Source of the DNA: Clitoria ternatea
Lineage: Eukaryota > Streptophyta > Magnoliopsida > Fabales > Fabaceae
Reading direction: 5' to 3'
DNA length: 64,000 nt
Assembly (NCBI GenBank): GCA_037962975.1
Contig: CM075674.1
Location: 86,754,501-86,818,500, forward strand
In this document: one piece after another, positions 1 to 11,103 of the stretch
Layout of the letters: the number at the start of each line of letters is the position of its first letter
Position numbering within the stretch: the first letter of the stretch is position 1
Made by a program: the position numbers and the translations under genes
Notes under the pieces: generated by a model
The model's database searches: none
Told to the model about the DNA's origin: nothing
Seen by the model: the letters and a program-made list of their open reading frames with translations, nothing else

Positions 1-490
1 TGCAAATTAGCCCATAAAGTTCCAGACACATTTTACCCAATGCCTAAAATGCCAAAGTCATATTCCAATACTTATCACAACCATTCATATGGAATAATTG
101 TAAACCTTTTGATCATTTTATTTTCACAAGAAAATCATATTGCGTCCTATATAAGTTGTTCAAACCAAAGAAAAGCATAAACTCATATATCTGTTATACA
201 TGACTCAAATCACACCATTATGCATTTCAAAATATAAGTTATGCATTGTTGTGTCATTCCTTTAAATTACAAAATGTTTAAATTTGTACATCAAAGAATC
301 ACTCATTAGGCACCATATTAACACAACCATTATGCAGTTCATGAAGCAATAAAATGAGAGCATGTCAAATCATATCTTGCCTAATGGACTCTTAACCTTA
401 TTCCGACCTAATTCATTGCAAACATACTAAACATAAAAACACCAAAACATCCAAAGGATAACAAAAACAAGAAACGCTAGGTTTCCTCCC
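1..490. other. No gene seen; probable 3' noncoding end of the minus-strand Athila relic
   Basis: No open frame or recognisable motif. The stretch lies downstream (in minus orientation) of the integrase relic that follows, so it is probably the element's 3' noncoding region or the start of its 3' LTR. I could not match it to the LTR at 6150-7310, so the second LTR is either outside the window or too decayed to recognise by eye. Confidence 0.4.
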
Positions 491-869
491 AGGAAGCGCT
501 TGTTTAACGTCACTAAGCTTAACACCTATTCATTTCAAGTATCATGAAGATGAATAAGAGTGGTGAGCCTTTAAACATCACCACGCAGATATGCTTCAGT
601 CTTTAACTATTTACCACCCTGGTTCTTTGAGATTCTGGGTCTTACAACTCAACTACACTATAAGAATTAACATGTTTAACAAGGAAGGGACCTGACCATT
701 TAGACTTTAATTTTCCTAGAAAAAGCTTGAGTCTGGAGTTAAGTAGAAGCATTGACTATCTAGGATAGAATGCTTTCTTTAGGATCTTTTTATCATGATA
801 AGATTTCATCTTTTCTTTATACAACTTAGAAGATTTATAAGCATTCAATCTTCATTCCTCCAATTCTTG

Positions 870-1540
870 CTATTGCAACTTCCTTTTCTCCCCAGAAGTT
901 TGAGGATCAAAATTAAGGAACTTCAAAGCCCAACACGCCTTATGTTCTAGTTCCACTAGCAAATTGCAAACCTTACCATAGACCAACTGATATGGAGAGA
1001 GGCTTGTAGGAGCTTTGAAAGCAGTTCTGTAGGCCCATAAGGCATTATCTAATTTCATTGACCAATCTTTTCTGTAAGATGATACCATCTTCTCTAGAAT
1101 TCTTTTAATCTCTCCATTGGACACTTCATCTTGGCCTTTTAATTGAGGGTGGTAAGGTGAAGCTACCTTATGCCTAACTCCATAATGCTTCAAGCACTTC
1201 TAAAGTTGAGCATTATAGAAATGGGATCCTCTATCATTGATCAAGACTTTAGGAGTACCAAACCTACAAAAAAGTTCTTCTTCAAGAATTTAATTACAGT
1301 TTTAGCATCTACTTTAGGATTTACAACAACTTCAACCTATTTGGAAACATAATCAACTACCAGCAAAATATATTCATTTGTTAAAGATGACAGTAGAGGA
1401 CCTATGAAATCAATTACCCAACAATTAAAAACCTTAACCTCCAAGATAACATTGAGTGGCATTTCATGGCGTTTGGATATGCTTTCAAACCTTTGGCAAC
1501 TATCACAATGTTGTATATAGGAATGAGCATCTTTGAACAA
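870..1540 (-). pseudogene. Integrase relic of the Athila-type element
   Basis: Two overlapping minus-strand frames give the integrase core. Frame 1540-1337 shows the second half of the zinc-binding motif (HCDSCQRF) and the first catalytic aspartate region (VIDFIGPLL). Frame 1193-870 shows YHPQ followed by DEVSNGEIKRILEK, which carries the catalytic glutamate, then the DDALWAYRTAFKAP-type stretch typical of Athila. The central aspartate segment falls in a broken part between the frames. The two pieces are out of frame, so no functional integrase is made. Confidence 0.75.
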
Positions 1541-1750
1541 AGCTGGCCAATAAAAACCAAATTAACGGACTTTAGTTGCAATCCTGTCTCCATTAAAATG
1601 GCCTCCATATGTAGAATTATGGCAGTGCCATAAGATGCTTCTGGCCTCTTCCTTGGAAACACATCTTCTTAATATATGGTCTAAACCAATATTGAATAAT
1701 TATGGATCATCCCACACATACTGTTGGACATCTTTCAAAAACTTTTTTTT

Positions 1751-2077
1751 CTATTGCCAATTAAACTCTTCGGGCATTACACCAGCTGCTTTAAAATTTG
1801 CAATATCAACAAACCATGGGTGTTCCTGAATCAAAAAAATCTTTTCATCATAAAATTCCTCATCAACTTTAGATTGAGCATTAGTAACTTCTTTGTCGAT
1901 AAGTCTAGATAGATGATCAGTTATATAATTTTCACTCCCTTTTTTATCCTTAATGATCAAGTCAAATTCCTGCAACAACAGAATCCAACGGATTAATCTC
2001 GACTTAGAATCAGATTTATTCAAAAGATATTTCAATGCAGCATGATCAATATAAACAATAATAGTTGAGCCAATCAA
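1751..2077 (-). pseudogene. RNase H C-terminal relic of the Athila-type element
   Basis: The frame contains VYIDHAALKYLLNKSDSK, then LIRWILLLQEFDLIIKDK and ITDHLSRLI. This is the conserved C-terminal part of the Ty3 RNase H domain, and the intact element has the equivalent DHAALKYLL and LVADHLSRI motifs. It continues into an RT relic at higher coordinates in other frames. The fragment is about 108 residues and is interrupted on both sides. Confidence 0.75.
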
Positions 2078-2079
2078 GT

Positions 2080-3184
2080 AGGATCTAAATTTTTTTCAAT
2101 CCATACACCACATCCAACAATTCCTTTTCAGTTGTAACATAATTAACCTAAGCTTTATTCAAAACTTTACTAGCATAATGTATAGCATGGAAAACTTTAC
2201 ACTTCCTTTGCCGTAAAACTACTCCTATAGTATAGTCACTAGCATCACACATAAGTTCAAAATCTAAATTCCAATCTGGAGCAACTATGACAGGAGCAGT
2301 AATTAATTTTTGCTTTAACAGTTCAAAGGCATTTAAATAATCATCATCAAAGTAAAAAAAGGGTATCCTTATTGAGCAGATTACTCAATGGCTTAGCAAT
2401 TTTGGAGAAACCTTTGATGAACCACCTTTAGAAACCAGCATGGCCTAAGAAGCTTCTAATTCCTTTCACATTCACTGGCAGTGGAAGCTTTTTAATGATC
2501 TCCACTTTGGCTTAATCAACCTTAATTCCCCTTGATGAGATTTTATGACCTAGTACCACTCCTTCAGTAACCATGAAGTGGCATTTTTTCTAATTCAACC
2601 TAAGATTTGTTTCAATACACCGCTTCATTACGGTGTTAAGATTGTCCAAACATTGATCAAATAAGGAACCAAAGAGTGAAAAATTATCCATGAAAACCTC
2701 AATGCTTTTCTCCACCAAATATGAAAAGATAGCAAGCATACACCTCTAAAAAGTTACTGGTGTATTATAGAGTCCGAAAGGCATTTTCCTGTAAACAAAA
2801 ACACCAAAAAGACAAGTAAATATTGTCTTTTCTTGGTCTTCTGGGGCAACTATAACTTGATTATACCCTAAATAACCATTAAGAAAACAATAATATGCCT
2901 GACCAACCAACCTTTCTAGCATCTAATCCATAAAAGGTAAACGGAAGTGATCTTTCCTTGTGGCCTGGTTCAATTTCTTGTAATCTATGCACATTTCGCC
3001 AACCAATAACTGTTCGAGTAAGAATCAATTCATCCTTTACATTGCAAATGACAACCATACCACCTTTCTTGGGGACTACTTGAATTGGGCTTACACATAC
3101 ACCATTAAAAATAGGGTAAATCATGCCTACTTTAAGTAGTTTCATCACTTCTTTTTTCATAACTTCCTCCGTGGATGGATTCAA
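2080..3184 (-). pseudogene. Reverse transcriptase relic of the Athila-type element
   Basis: The start of the RT domain is readable at 3184-2879 (KKEVMKLLKVGMIYPI, VSPIQVVPKKGG). The rest is spread over several frames down to about 2100. The catalytic box at 2694-2683 reads FMDN, whereas the intact Athila-type copy at 39386-39397 reads FMDD, so the second catalytic aspartate is lost (GAT to AAT). Together with the frame breaks, this makes the copy inactive. Confidence 0.7.
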
Positions 3185-3296
3185 TCTTCTTTATGGTTAT
3201 GCTACTGGCCTATACTTCTGCTCTATATGGATCTTGTGTATAGGGCCTTATGCCTTTCAAATCATCAAATGTCCATCCTATTGCACCTGCATTATT

Positions 3297-3614
3297 CTAA
3301 AGCACAAAAATTAACCAGTATTCCTCTAATCTAGATAAGTTGTTACTGATGACTACCAATTTTTGACCTCCTTCTACAAGAAAAACATATTTCAAGTATG
3401 AAGGTAAAGCTTTCAACTCCAACTTCTGAGTCTCAACTGCAGCCTTCTCTGGTAACTCTTGAACTGATACATTATCTGGTGGAATACTTTTGTTAGAATC
3501 AAGATTTTTCAACATTTCCTCCACTTCCCCTGCTTCATCATCACTCAATTCATCACAAGCACAAATCAATGTCTTCTCCAACATACTAGAAATAGTCAAC
3601 TTTTTCTCTCTCAT
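3297..3614 (-). pseudogene. Protease-to-RT linker relic of the Athila-type element
   Basis: This frame contains QELPEKAAVETQKLELKALP and SYLKYVFLVEGGQKLVVIS. It corresponds to the segment of the intact element reading KLELKPLPENLKYVYLGDD just upstream of RT. That segment joins protease to RT in Athila polyproteins. The upstream protease core around 3650-4080 is too decayed to assign residues. Confidence 0.6.
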
Positions 3615-4072
3615 AATAACTTCATCTTCAACATCAACTTTAAAACAACACTATTTGTCAAATGGGTGTGGCATGGCTTCAAAGACATTAAAGTTTACTT
3701 CATTATCATGCACCCTTACTTTCAACTTTCCATCATCCACATCTATGATTACCTTGGCGGTTTTCATGAAAGGCCTTCCTAGGATCAAAGGAACTTCAGC
3801 ATCCTCTTCTCATTCATCATCATAAAATTAACTAGGAACACAAATTTGTCAACTCTCACCAAGACATCTAAAGCTACTCCATAAGGATACTTCATGGATC
3901 TATTAGCTAACTACAAAGTCATTCTAGTTGGCCAAACTTCCAATTCTCCCATCCTTTTGAGCATGGACAATGGCATCAAATTTATACTAGCTCCAAGGTC
4001 AAGTAGAGCCTTCCTAATTAGCAATGTGCCAATGGTCATAGGTATAGTGAAACTACCAGGATCTTTAGACTT

Positions 4073-5800
4073 CTAAGGCAATGCTTTTTGTATTATAGTT
4101 TTGTAACCTACTTCCAGTTCCACTATCTCTTTAGAAAATCTTGTTTTCTTAGTGAGGAACTCCTTCATGAATTTGGCATAAGTCGGTATCTGCTTCATCG
4201 CCTCCACAAACGGTATATTAATCTGTAACCGCTTGAATATATCCATAAATAGAGCAAATTGTCGCTCCTTATCCCTTTTTGAAGGATTTTGAAGGTAGGG
4301 TAGATTTTTTAGCTGTGGAATTTGAAATCCACTCGTCTTTCTCCTTTTCTCACTCACTTTTTCTATTTATTTTTTTCATTACATTCTATATTTACAACGT
4401 CACTTTTATTGTTTCTATCATCTCCCACACTCACCTTTTCTTTCTTCTCTCTCTTTTTCACCAACTCACTCTTATTTTCTTTTTCTTTTAACACCTTCTC
4501 TTTCACTCTCTCATTCTCACCTACATCTTTCCCTATGGTCTTACTACTTTTGGTAGTAATTGCCTTGTAGTGTTCTTTAGGATTTGTCTTCGTTAGCTGA
4601 GAATTGACTTCCTTATTGCTTTATTATTTGACGAGCAAGCTAACCCACCTGAGTTTCCAAATTTTGGATAGATGCCTCTGTGTTCTTTTGGTTAGTCAAG
4701 GAAGCTCGCATGAATTTCTCAAGTATATTCTCTAACTTTGAAGTCTTTTCATGCAAGGAAGGATAACTCTGCTGATAGGGGGGTGGTTTATTTGACGGTC
4801 CTACACCTTATTTCTATCTAGAGCCTTAATTTTGGTTACCTTTTTATCCCTGCAAAAAATTGTTAGTGTAATTATTATGGAAATTACCTGGCCATCTTTG
4901 ATTATTTATGTAATGAATTGATGCTTCATGTTGACCGCCCTGGTAGGAACAATAGCCATTTGGATAATCGTCACCACAGAAATCACATCTGAGGGGTGAC
5001 TGTTGGTGCTGAATAAAAGAAGAAGAAGAATGCACAACATGCAATTGTTGAGGCAACTTGGTCATTTGCTATGTAAAGGCCTTAATCTAATATGTAAGAA
5101 TTTTATTTTGAGCAAGAATGGCACCTATAGTATTCAAATCTAATCTTCCTTTCCTCTGAACTTGATGTATGTCATGTTGAGCCTAGTAGTCTGTGGAAGA
5201 TAAGGCTTCTATAATCCTGGTGGCCTGATCAGTATCCACTATCATCATAGTTCCTTTTGTAGCAGCATCTAAGATCATTTTTGTATATGGCCTCAGACTA
5301 TTGTAGAAAATGTTAAGCTAAACAATGTCTTCAAATCCATGGTAAGGACACTTCCTTAGAAGATGTTTAAATCTTTCCCAAGCTTCACAAAAAGGTTCTT
5401 AGGTCCTTGCCTAAATGTAGAAATGCCTGACTTGGCTTTAATGAAACGAAAGGGTGGAAAGAACCTATGTAAGAACTTTTCTACCACATCACTACAATTA
5501 CTCAGAATTTGATTGAGATGTGATTGTAACCACTCATTTACCTACCTGCCAAAGAAAAAGGAAATAAATATAGTTAAGTAGATTCAATGTCACCTTGTTC
5601 AAAACCCATAGTTCCGACCAATTCATAAAATATGGACAAATTAGTGTAGGGATCTTCATTTTCCATCTCCATAAATTGGTGGGCACTAATTAGGCTCAAG
5701 AAGGATGGTTTCATTTCCAACGCTCTGGTATTATTGGGGATAGCTATGCTTGAAAATATTTTGGACCCTGTTACATAGCATAATCGCCGAGCGTTCTTCT
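4073..5800 (-). pseudogene. Gag relic of the Athila-type element
   Basis: Frame 4357-4073 carries FKRLQINIPFVEAMKQIP and YAKFMKEFLTKK, matching the late-gag segment VNIPLLDAIKQIPKYAKFLKEL of the intact element. Frame 5065-4844 holds a cysteine cluster (RCDFCGDDYPNGYC), a degenerate zinc knuckle, followed by an Asn/His/Trp-rich stretch typical of Athila gag. The gag core up to about 5800 is only visible as short broken pieces. Plus-strand frames overlapping 4279-4570 read an antisense low-complexity run and are not genes. Confidence 0.6.
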
Positions 5801-6125
5801 AGGTGGATTATTTTGTTGACCTGTCATCTCTTATTGAATCTGATGAGTTATTGGATTTTCTAAAAAGGATGTAACTCTCCTATTTCTAAGCCTTGCTTCT
5901 TCCTTTTGGCTTTTCTCCTATTTTTATTTGTTGTCTTCTTAATTTCAGGATCAAAGATGAGTTGGTCTTTAGGAACCCGACCTCTCAAAAGCATAAATCA
6001 ACTAAGCTTCAAGCAAGGATTAGTAAAGGATAATAATTGCAATTACAATAACAAAGAAACAACAAAACTATGCAAAATATTCATAATACCAAACAGTTTA
6101 AAACTAAAGATCTGAATTAACACTG

Positions 6126-6144
6126 CCCCCCAACAGCAGTGCCA
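6126..6144 (-). promoter_or_regulatory. Degenerate primer-binding site, tRNA-Asp type
   Basis: On the minus strand the sequence is TGGCACTGCTGTTGGGGG. It resembles the Athila tRNA-Asp site TGGCGCCGCAGCCGGGGA found in the inner element at 35921. Five bases separate it from the LTR edge at 6150, the same spacing as in the inner element. This fixes the orientation of the relic and its LTR boundary. Confidence 0.7.
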
Positions 6145-6149
6145 AAACT

Positions 6150-7310
6150 TGATAAAGGCCTATGGCAAGTGTACCACAACCCGTTACAGTATAAGAATTT
6201 TATTTAGATGTCATTCCACTGGGGGTTGCTGTAATCCAGAACTATCAGTTTATGACTACTTTGAGCATATTTACAATGTAGTGATTCATATTCATAATTT
6301 TTAAATTTAAAAACAACTAATACCAAATTGGGAATATAAAGACAATAAACTACGTATTAGGAAAATTAATAAAGAGAGAGCTGGGATTGGATTTCATCTA
6401 TCTCCCCTGACCATACCTTGCATATACATATTTACATAGCTTACGAATTTATTGAACTTGACGCAACATTCATAAATCATTCATATTGATTCCTCAACTA
6501 TGAAATCCATAAGAAAACCCATAAAGCGTTGATCTCTCAATCGTTTAAAGAAGCTTTCCAGCATTAAGTTAAGATATTAAAAGTGTTCGATATGTTGGAA
6601 GCTATTCCTAACAACACAATGTAATAAGTATTTTATTCAGATCAGATTTCAAGAATCATTTTCCAATAACTCAAGAGATACAAAATCAGGATACTATTTG
6701 ATCAGATAGAATCAAGCATTAAGAGCATAATGAAATACCAAATCTCAATAGAACGAAGATACTTATATATATATATATATATCCAAGGTACGTCGGGTTT
6801 GAATTGATTACATCCAAATCCCAAAAAGAGTTTAGTTATACATGGTAACCATTACGAACAAATAGAAATGAGAAAGAGATAAAGAAAATAGTTCCCACGG
6901 TCTTCTACGCTGATTCCTTAAAGCTTGGAAAGTATTTTCTCTCTCTAAAAGTAACCAACCTTTCATTTTCTATTTTTTACTTTTATATACAGAGTCTCGC
7001 TTGAGCGAGAAAGCTTGCTTCAATTTGAAGTATTCTTTTCAGTTACTTCAATCTTCATGGTCTCACTCAAACAAAAAATTTCTCGCTTAAGCAAGACTAT
7101 CCTTTTATTCTCTGGCAGATTTTCACTTTAGCAAGGAAATTCTTGCTCAACCCAAGTCTTCTACATGAAATCCTCCCCTATTTCACTTTCTCGCTTAAGC
7201 AAGAGGCTTTAAGACATGAAATTTACTATCCTTCAAGACTCTTTCTTCCAATTTCTTACTCTTCTTTGGTCCTTTCTTCATTCTTTCCTCATTTACCTAC
7301 GGTTTGTACA
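6150..7310 (-). repeat. LTR of the minus-strand Athila relic
   Basis: The LTR begins on the plus strand with TGATAAAGG right after the primer-binding site spacer. On the minus strand a TATATAAAA box lies at 6989-6981. Immediately upstream of it in that orientation (6995-7204) is a cluster of palindromic TCTCGCTTRAGCRAGA-type sites. The far edge near 7310 is a guess because no partner LTR was found. A short (TA)n run lies at about 6765-6782. Confidence 0.55.
6995..7204. repeat. Cluster of TCTCGCTTRAGC palindromes upstream of an LTR TATA box
   Basis: Full-length sites are at 6995-7010 (TCTCGCTTGAGCGAGA), 7081-7096 and 7189-7204 (both TCTCGCTTAAGCAAGA). Decayed versions occur around 7127-7150. 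Spacing is irregular at 86 and 108 bp. The cluster sits next to the minus-strand TATA box at 6989-6981, so it occupies the U3 promoter region of this LTR. Confidence 0.7.
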
Positions 7311-7667
7311 AAAAAATAGGGATCAATTGCATTAAAATTCACAAGACCTACGCATGTTCATTCAGATGCAAAATACATGTTTATAGCATAATTTAAATCT
7401 AAATGAACATAATCAAATAAAAATTGTCCAAATACCACATTAACTTTTATGCATAATGGACATTTATTATAGAGCAAGTAATCTGATATGTGATTATAAG
7501 GAAAATATACCTTATGTATTTATGAGAACCGTACTTATAGTTAAAGGTATATACAGAGATGATCATTGATTTTTAAGTAACTTTCCAAATTTATAATAAC
7601 TTGTTTAGTGACATTACATACATTTATCCATTTAGGGCATATGCTTACTATGTTGAATACCTATACA

Positions 7668-8305
7668 TAGGGGTGTTTAGTGGTTGGGTTTGGGTGGGTT
7701 CAAGTGACAAATAGATCACTTAATACTAATCAAACATAACTTATTTTTAACCAATTCCAAAAAAAAAAGGTTACGATCTTATTAGTTTCGAATAACTGAT
7801 TTCGATTGTGTTAGAGTGGATAATTTCAATTTAGAGGTATATTAGCTTGAGTCTATTTTGTTACATAAATTTATTTTTAACCTTTTTTTCACATTTTTTC
7901 TTATTCAATATCCATAAAAAATGATTTAGGGTCTTTTTAATTCTAGTAGTGCTAACTAGCCCAAACAAGTATATAATCACATAATTACATGAATAAAATA
8001 TTTTTATCAAAAAATAATCAAATGATAAGATAGATAAAAAGAATATAGTTACTTCAAGTGAAACTAAGTTAAAGAATAAGATAATAGTAAGCAAGTAATT
8101 GTATAAGGTGAACAAAAAAAAAGAAAAAGTTAAGAGGAAACAATGTTAGAGAAAATAAAAATATAAAACTCAAATTTTTATGATCAGATTTAGATAATTG
8201 GATTGATAAAATTCTAAGACTAGACCGTTCATACATAATCAAACTTAACCATTTAACTCAATCATTCGTTAACCCGAACAAATGTGATCAAACACCTGAT
8301 TCTAA
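7668..8305. repeat. Possible hAT-like non-autonomous element
   Basis: The left edge AGGGGTGTTTAGTGG and the inverted right edge (CAGGTGTTTGATCACA on the minus strand, near 8300) share GGTGTTT. They are followed by GGGTT-rich subterminal DNA, which resembles hAT-type MITE ends. The target duplication is not clear and the inverted match is short, so this is tentative. Interior frames are AT-rich and not coding. Confidence 0.4.
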
Positions 8306-8579
8306 TTTATCGGTTAGATGGGTTACGTGCCCAAAGGTGCGGCGTACAAAGGTTCGGCTCCCATATAGAAAAAGGCGCGTGACGCTGTATCCGGGGTATC
8401 CATATATGCTGACGCAGGTTTCGACATGTCGGTTGGTAACGTGCGTTAGAATTTGGTCATGGAGATAATTAACAATAGGTCCTTTGGTTTCAAAGTGTAT
8501 GCATAAGGCTCGGCTAGTTTGTTGAAACCATTGGGTTCACACTATGTATCCCTCTCAAAAATAACCTTTCCTTTTACAA

Positions 8580-8586
8580 TATAAAC
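8580..8586 (+). promoter_or_regulatory. TATA box of the GASA gene
   Basis: The sequence TATAAAC lies about 100 bases before the chosen ATG at 8687. It is followed by a 5' leader rich in CT and ending in AACTATGG. Confidence 0.55.
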
Positions 8587-8686
8587 AGTGAGAGCTTCAA
8601 GGCTTCTGACCCACAATTATCTCTGTCACTGTCTCTTTCTCTAAAAACTATAGTTTTTCTTGTGTCCTAAGAAAAAGTAGATAACT

Positions 8687-9698
8687 ATGGCCTTCTCCAA
8701 AAACACACTAATCTTGCTTATTCTATGCTTCATCCTTGTACAAGAGGTAAAGTGCTTCTCTCATGAATGATGTATGTGTTTTGCATTTATAATTAATATT
8801 TCTTCCTTTCTAGCAATATATGTTTTGTAAGATATATCTATTAATATTTACCCAATCCATGATGATCTTTATGGGTTTTATTTTTCTTTCCTTCCCCTTT
8901 CTACATACTGTGGGTTCTGATTCTTATTTTCTTTAGTGGAATCTTGAATTATATTTTATCATGTCTATTATAATTTCTGCATTCTTGTTATTATCTATTT
9001 ATCAGTGATATATTGGTTCTTATATATATTTATGTTGAGAAACCATTTTTTTTTTCAAATTTTCCTACTCCTAGGTTAGCTATATTTCTCGATCTTCCCT
9101 AGCCAGAAAGAACCTATGAACCATCTTCGATTATAGTACTCAAATTTTGCTAATTTTTTCTTGTTTTTCCTGGAAATTTTACAGTTGGAGGTGTGTTCTG
9201 GAAGTCGACACTTGTTTGATGCCGAACAGATAGGTAAGATTGAGAGTAATATTTACTTATTACCTTAATTAATTAGTGATGATAAATTATGTTTATATGA
9301 ATTATTACAAGATAAATTTGATATTTTATCATCAGATAACCAGAATACAATTATTTGCAAACTTTCTCTATTCTTTTCACTGATAGAAGAACATTCTCTA
9401 GTTATTTTAAATTGCAGATAATTGTGATCCTAAAGGCTATTTTATTTATATATACCCTACATTGAAAGTTGGAAAGTGAAAGTGATGAAAATGTGAATTC
9501 ATATGATATGATGCAGATTGTGGAGAGAAGTGCAATTACAGGTGCAGCAAGGCTGATAGACACAAGATGTGCATAAGGGCATGCAACAGTTGCTGCAACA
9601 AGTGCAACTGCGTGCCACCTGGCACATCTGGAAACAAAGATGTGTGTCCTTGCTATGCTTCTCTCACCACTCATGGAGGAAAGCCCAAGTGCCCATGA
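8687..9698 (+). CDS. GASA/snakin-family cysteine-rich secreted peptide
   Basis: Three exons: 8687-8746, 9185-9233 and 9517-9698, all with GT-AG borders and consistent phase, giving 96 aa. The first ATG opens a hydrophobic leader (MAFSKNTLILLILCFILVQE), a signal peptide for secretion. Exon 2 encodes the short variable linker. Exon 3 encodes the GASA domain with exactly twelve cysteines: CGEKC, YRC, MC, AC, SCC, KCNC, VCPC and the terminal KCP. Twelve cysteines ending in KCP define the family. GASA proteins are small apoplastic peptides, often gibberellin-responsive and in some cases antimicrobial (snakins). Which role this one has cannot be told from sequence. The intron before the GASA domain and the length are usual for the family. 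An antisense frame at 9402-9674 is a shadow. Confidence 0.93.
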
Positions 9699-11080
9699 GT
9701 TATTTATGTTCCAAGACTAGCTAGTATATTATTCAGCATCATAAGCATACATATCCATGCAAAATCATATTAACAATGCATTGTTCTGAATTATGTGATA
9801 CTTTGTTTGGTCGGGAAATTAAGGCACTCACTGATCCTTTGTTGAGTGCTTCAATATTTCCTTCTTCCATGGCATGCGAATGTATGATATTTGCAACTTA
9901 ATATATAAGGCTAATCATCACTTCTTCCAAGTTGAAGGCTTGGCTTCCATTTGTATCAACAAATTGCGGTTATCACGTATCTATAAACATTATAAATGAA
10001 AAACTTTCTCTTTCAAAATTACAGTAGAAGTATTTTCCCTAAAACTCAATTAAACTCGAAACCATAAGATAAATCATAAGTTTCCTAATGACTGATCTTT
10101 TAGTGGTATATTGTAAGTAATTAATTAGTAACTATGTTTTTTTTGTTATAAAGTTTCGCCTAAAACTACAGCTAAATCTACATTAGTAGCTCAAACTGCT
10201 GAAGAATTAACAAGTTAGTAAGTATATATGTGCAAAGCATATTTTTTAAAGGAAATACTTATGTGTAATTATAAAACATAAAAAATTGAAAAAAAGTAAA
10301 ATATGTGTGCTACATTAATAAATTTCAATATACGTAGTTGTAACTTGTAACACTATTTTCATCTTTTTATTTCAAGGAATAAGTGTATTACGACTCACGT
10401 GTTTTAGAAAATAAAATTATTAATTGTCATATATATTCGGTTATAAAAAAATAAGTAGAATAACAATAGTCATACTCTTAAAAATTAAATTGATCGAATT
10501 TGAGTAACAAGAAGTAGTGACATTATCTCACAGTAGAAAAGATTTTACTGCCAACCGTGATCTCAAGAATGTCAAATAAAAAAAATTATATAATAACCGG
10601 TCCGACTGGTTGTAACCATGAACCAGTTAGGTGACTAGTCCGTGGTCAATTCTTTAATATTACCGATTCAGTCACGGTTGGACCACGATTTTAATATGGT
10701 TTTCATAAACCGGTGTATTCACTGGTTCAATGACGGTCGAGTTCTAAAAACATTAAAAAATAATATAACCTATTGCTAAATGTTAAATAATAATGCTAAT
10801 TCATACGAAACTGTACGACAAGAAACCACAAATTGATTCTTTTTCAACATCTATTTTTTTAATCATTTATTAAAACAACCAGATAAAAAAAATATATATT
10901 TTATATTTTGTTAACCGGTGTAAGGACTCGGTTTCTCTCCTCCCCGCTCTGTTTTTGAGGAGTTCGTCTCTGTCACAGTCGCTACAGCTACCTCTGAGTC
11001 CCATTTCCCGCGGTGTTCTGTTAGCCATTTTGGCACAATAGCTAATATCCCAACCTAAACGACACCGTTTGTGTTCCTCC
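9699..11080. other. Intergenic, no gene seen
   Basis: AT-rich DNA between the GASA and SLX9-like genes. It holds the GASA 3' region and, at about 10593-10755, an ACCGGT/ACTGGTT-rich patch that looks like a transposon fragment. No open frame of interest was found. Confidence 0.5.
10593..10755. repeat. ACCGGT-rich transposon-like fragment
   Basis: Several copies of CCGGT, ACTGGTT and AACCAGTT in both orientations occur within 160 bases, ending in GACGGTCGAGTTCTAA. Such GGTT/ACCGG-rich ends are common in plant DNA transposons. No terminal repeat pair or target duplication was identified, so the class is unknown. Confidence 0.3.
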
Positions 11081-11082
11081 TC

Positions 11083-11090
11083 AAACCCTA
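11083..11090 (+). promoter_or_regulatory. Telo-box (AAACCCTA) upstream of the SLX9-like gene
   Basis: AAACCCTA lies 14 bases before the ATG. In plants this element is enriched close to the start of genes for ribosomal proteins and ribosome biogenesis factors, which agrees with the gene call. With the ATG this near, it probably sits in or at the edge of the 5' UTR. Confidence 0.65.
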
Positions 11091-11103
11091 AAATTTTGCA
11101 GCA

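Larger units (their letters stand above)
490..7310 (-). mobile_element. Decayed Athila-type Ty3 retrotransposon (minus strand, 3' LTR not seen)
   Basis: Read on the minus strand, the order is LTR (about 7310-6150), primer-binding site (6144-6126), gag relic (about 5800-4070), a protease-to-RT linker (3614-3297), RT (about 3184-2100), RNase H (2077-1751) and integrase (about 1540-870). This is the Ty3/Gypsy order. Gag, RT and integrase motifs closely resemble those of the intact Athila-type element at 36128-41568. Every domain is broken by stops and frameshifts, so it is an old dead copy. The outer LTR edge near 7310 is approximate because the partner LTR was not found. Confidence 0.8.

Noticed and set aside
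4279..4570. Plus-strand Phe/Ser-rich hydrophobic frames
   Set aside because: Antisense of the Lys/Glu-rich gag relic, low complexity only.
9402..9674. 90-aa antisense frame over the GASA gene
   Set aside because: Shadow of the spliced GASA exon 3, whose twelve-cysteine pattern and splice sites are decisive.
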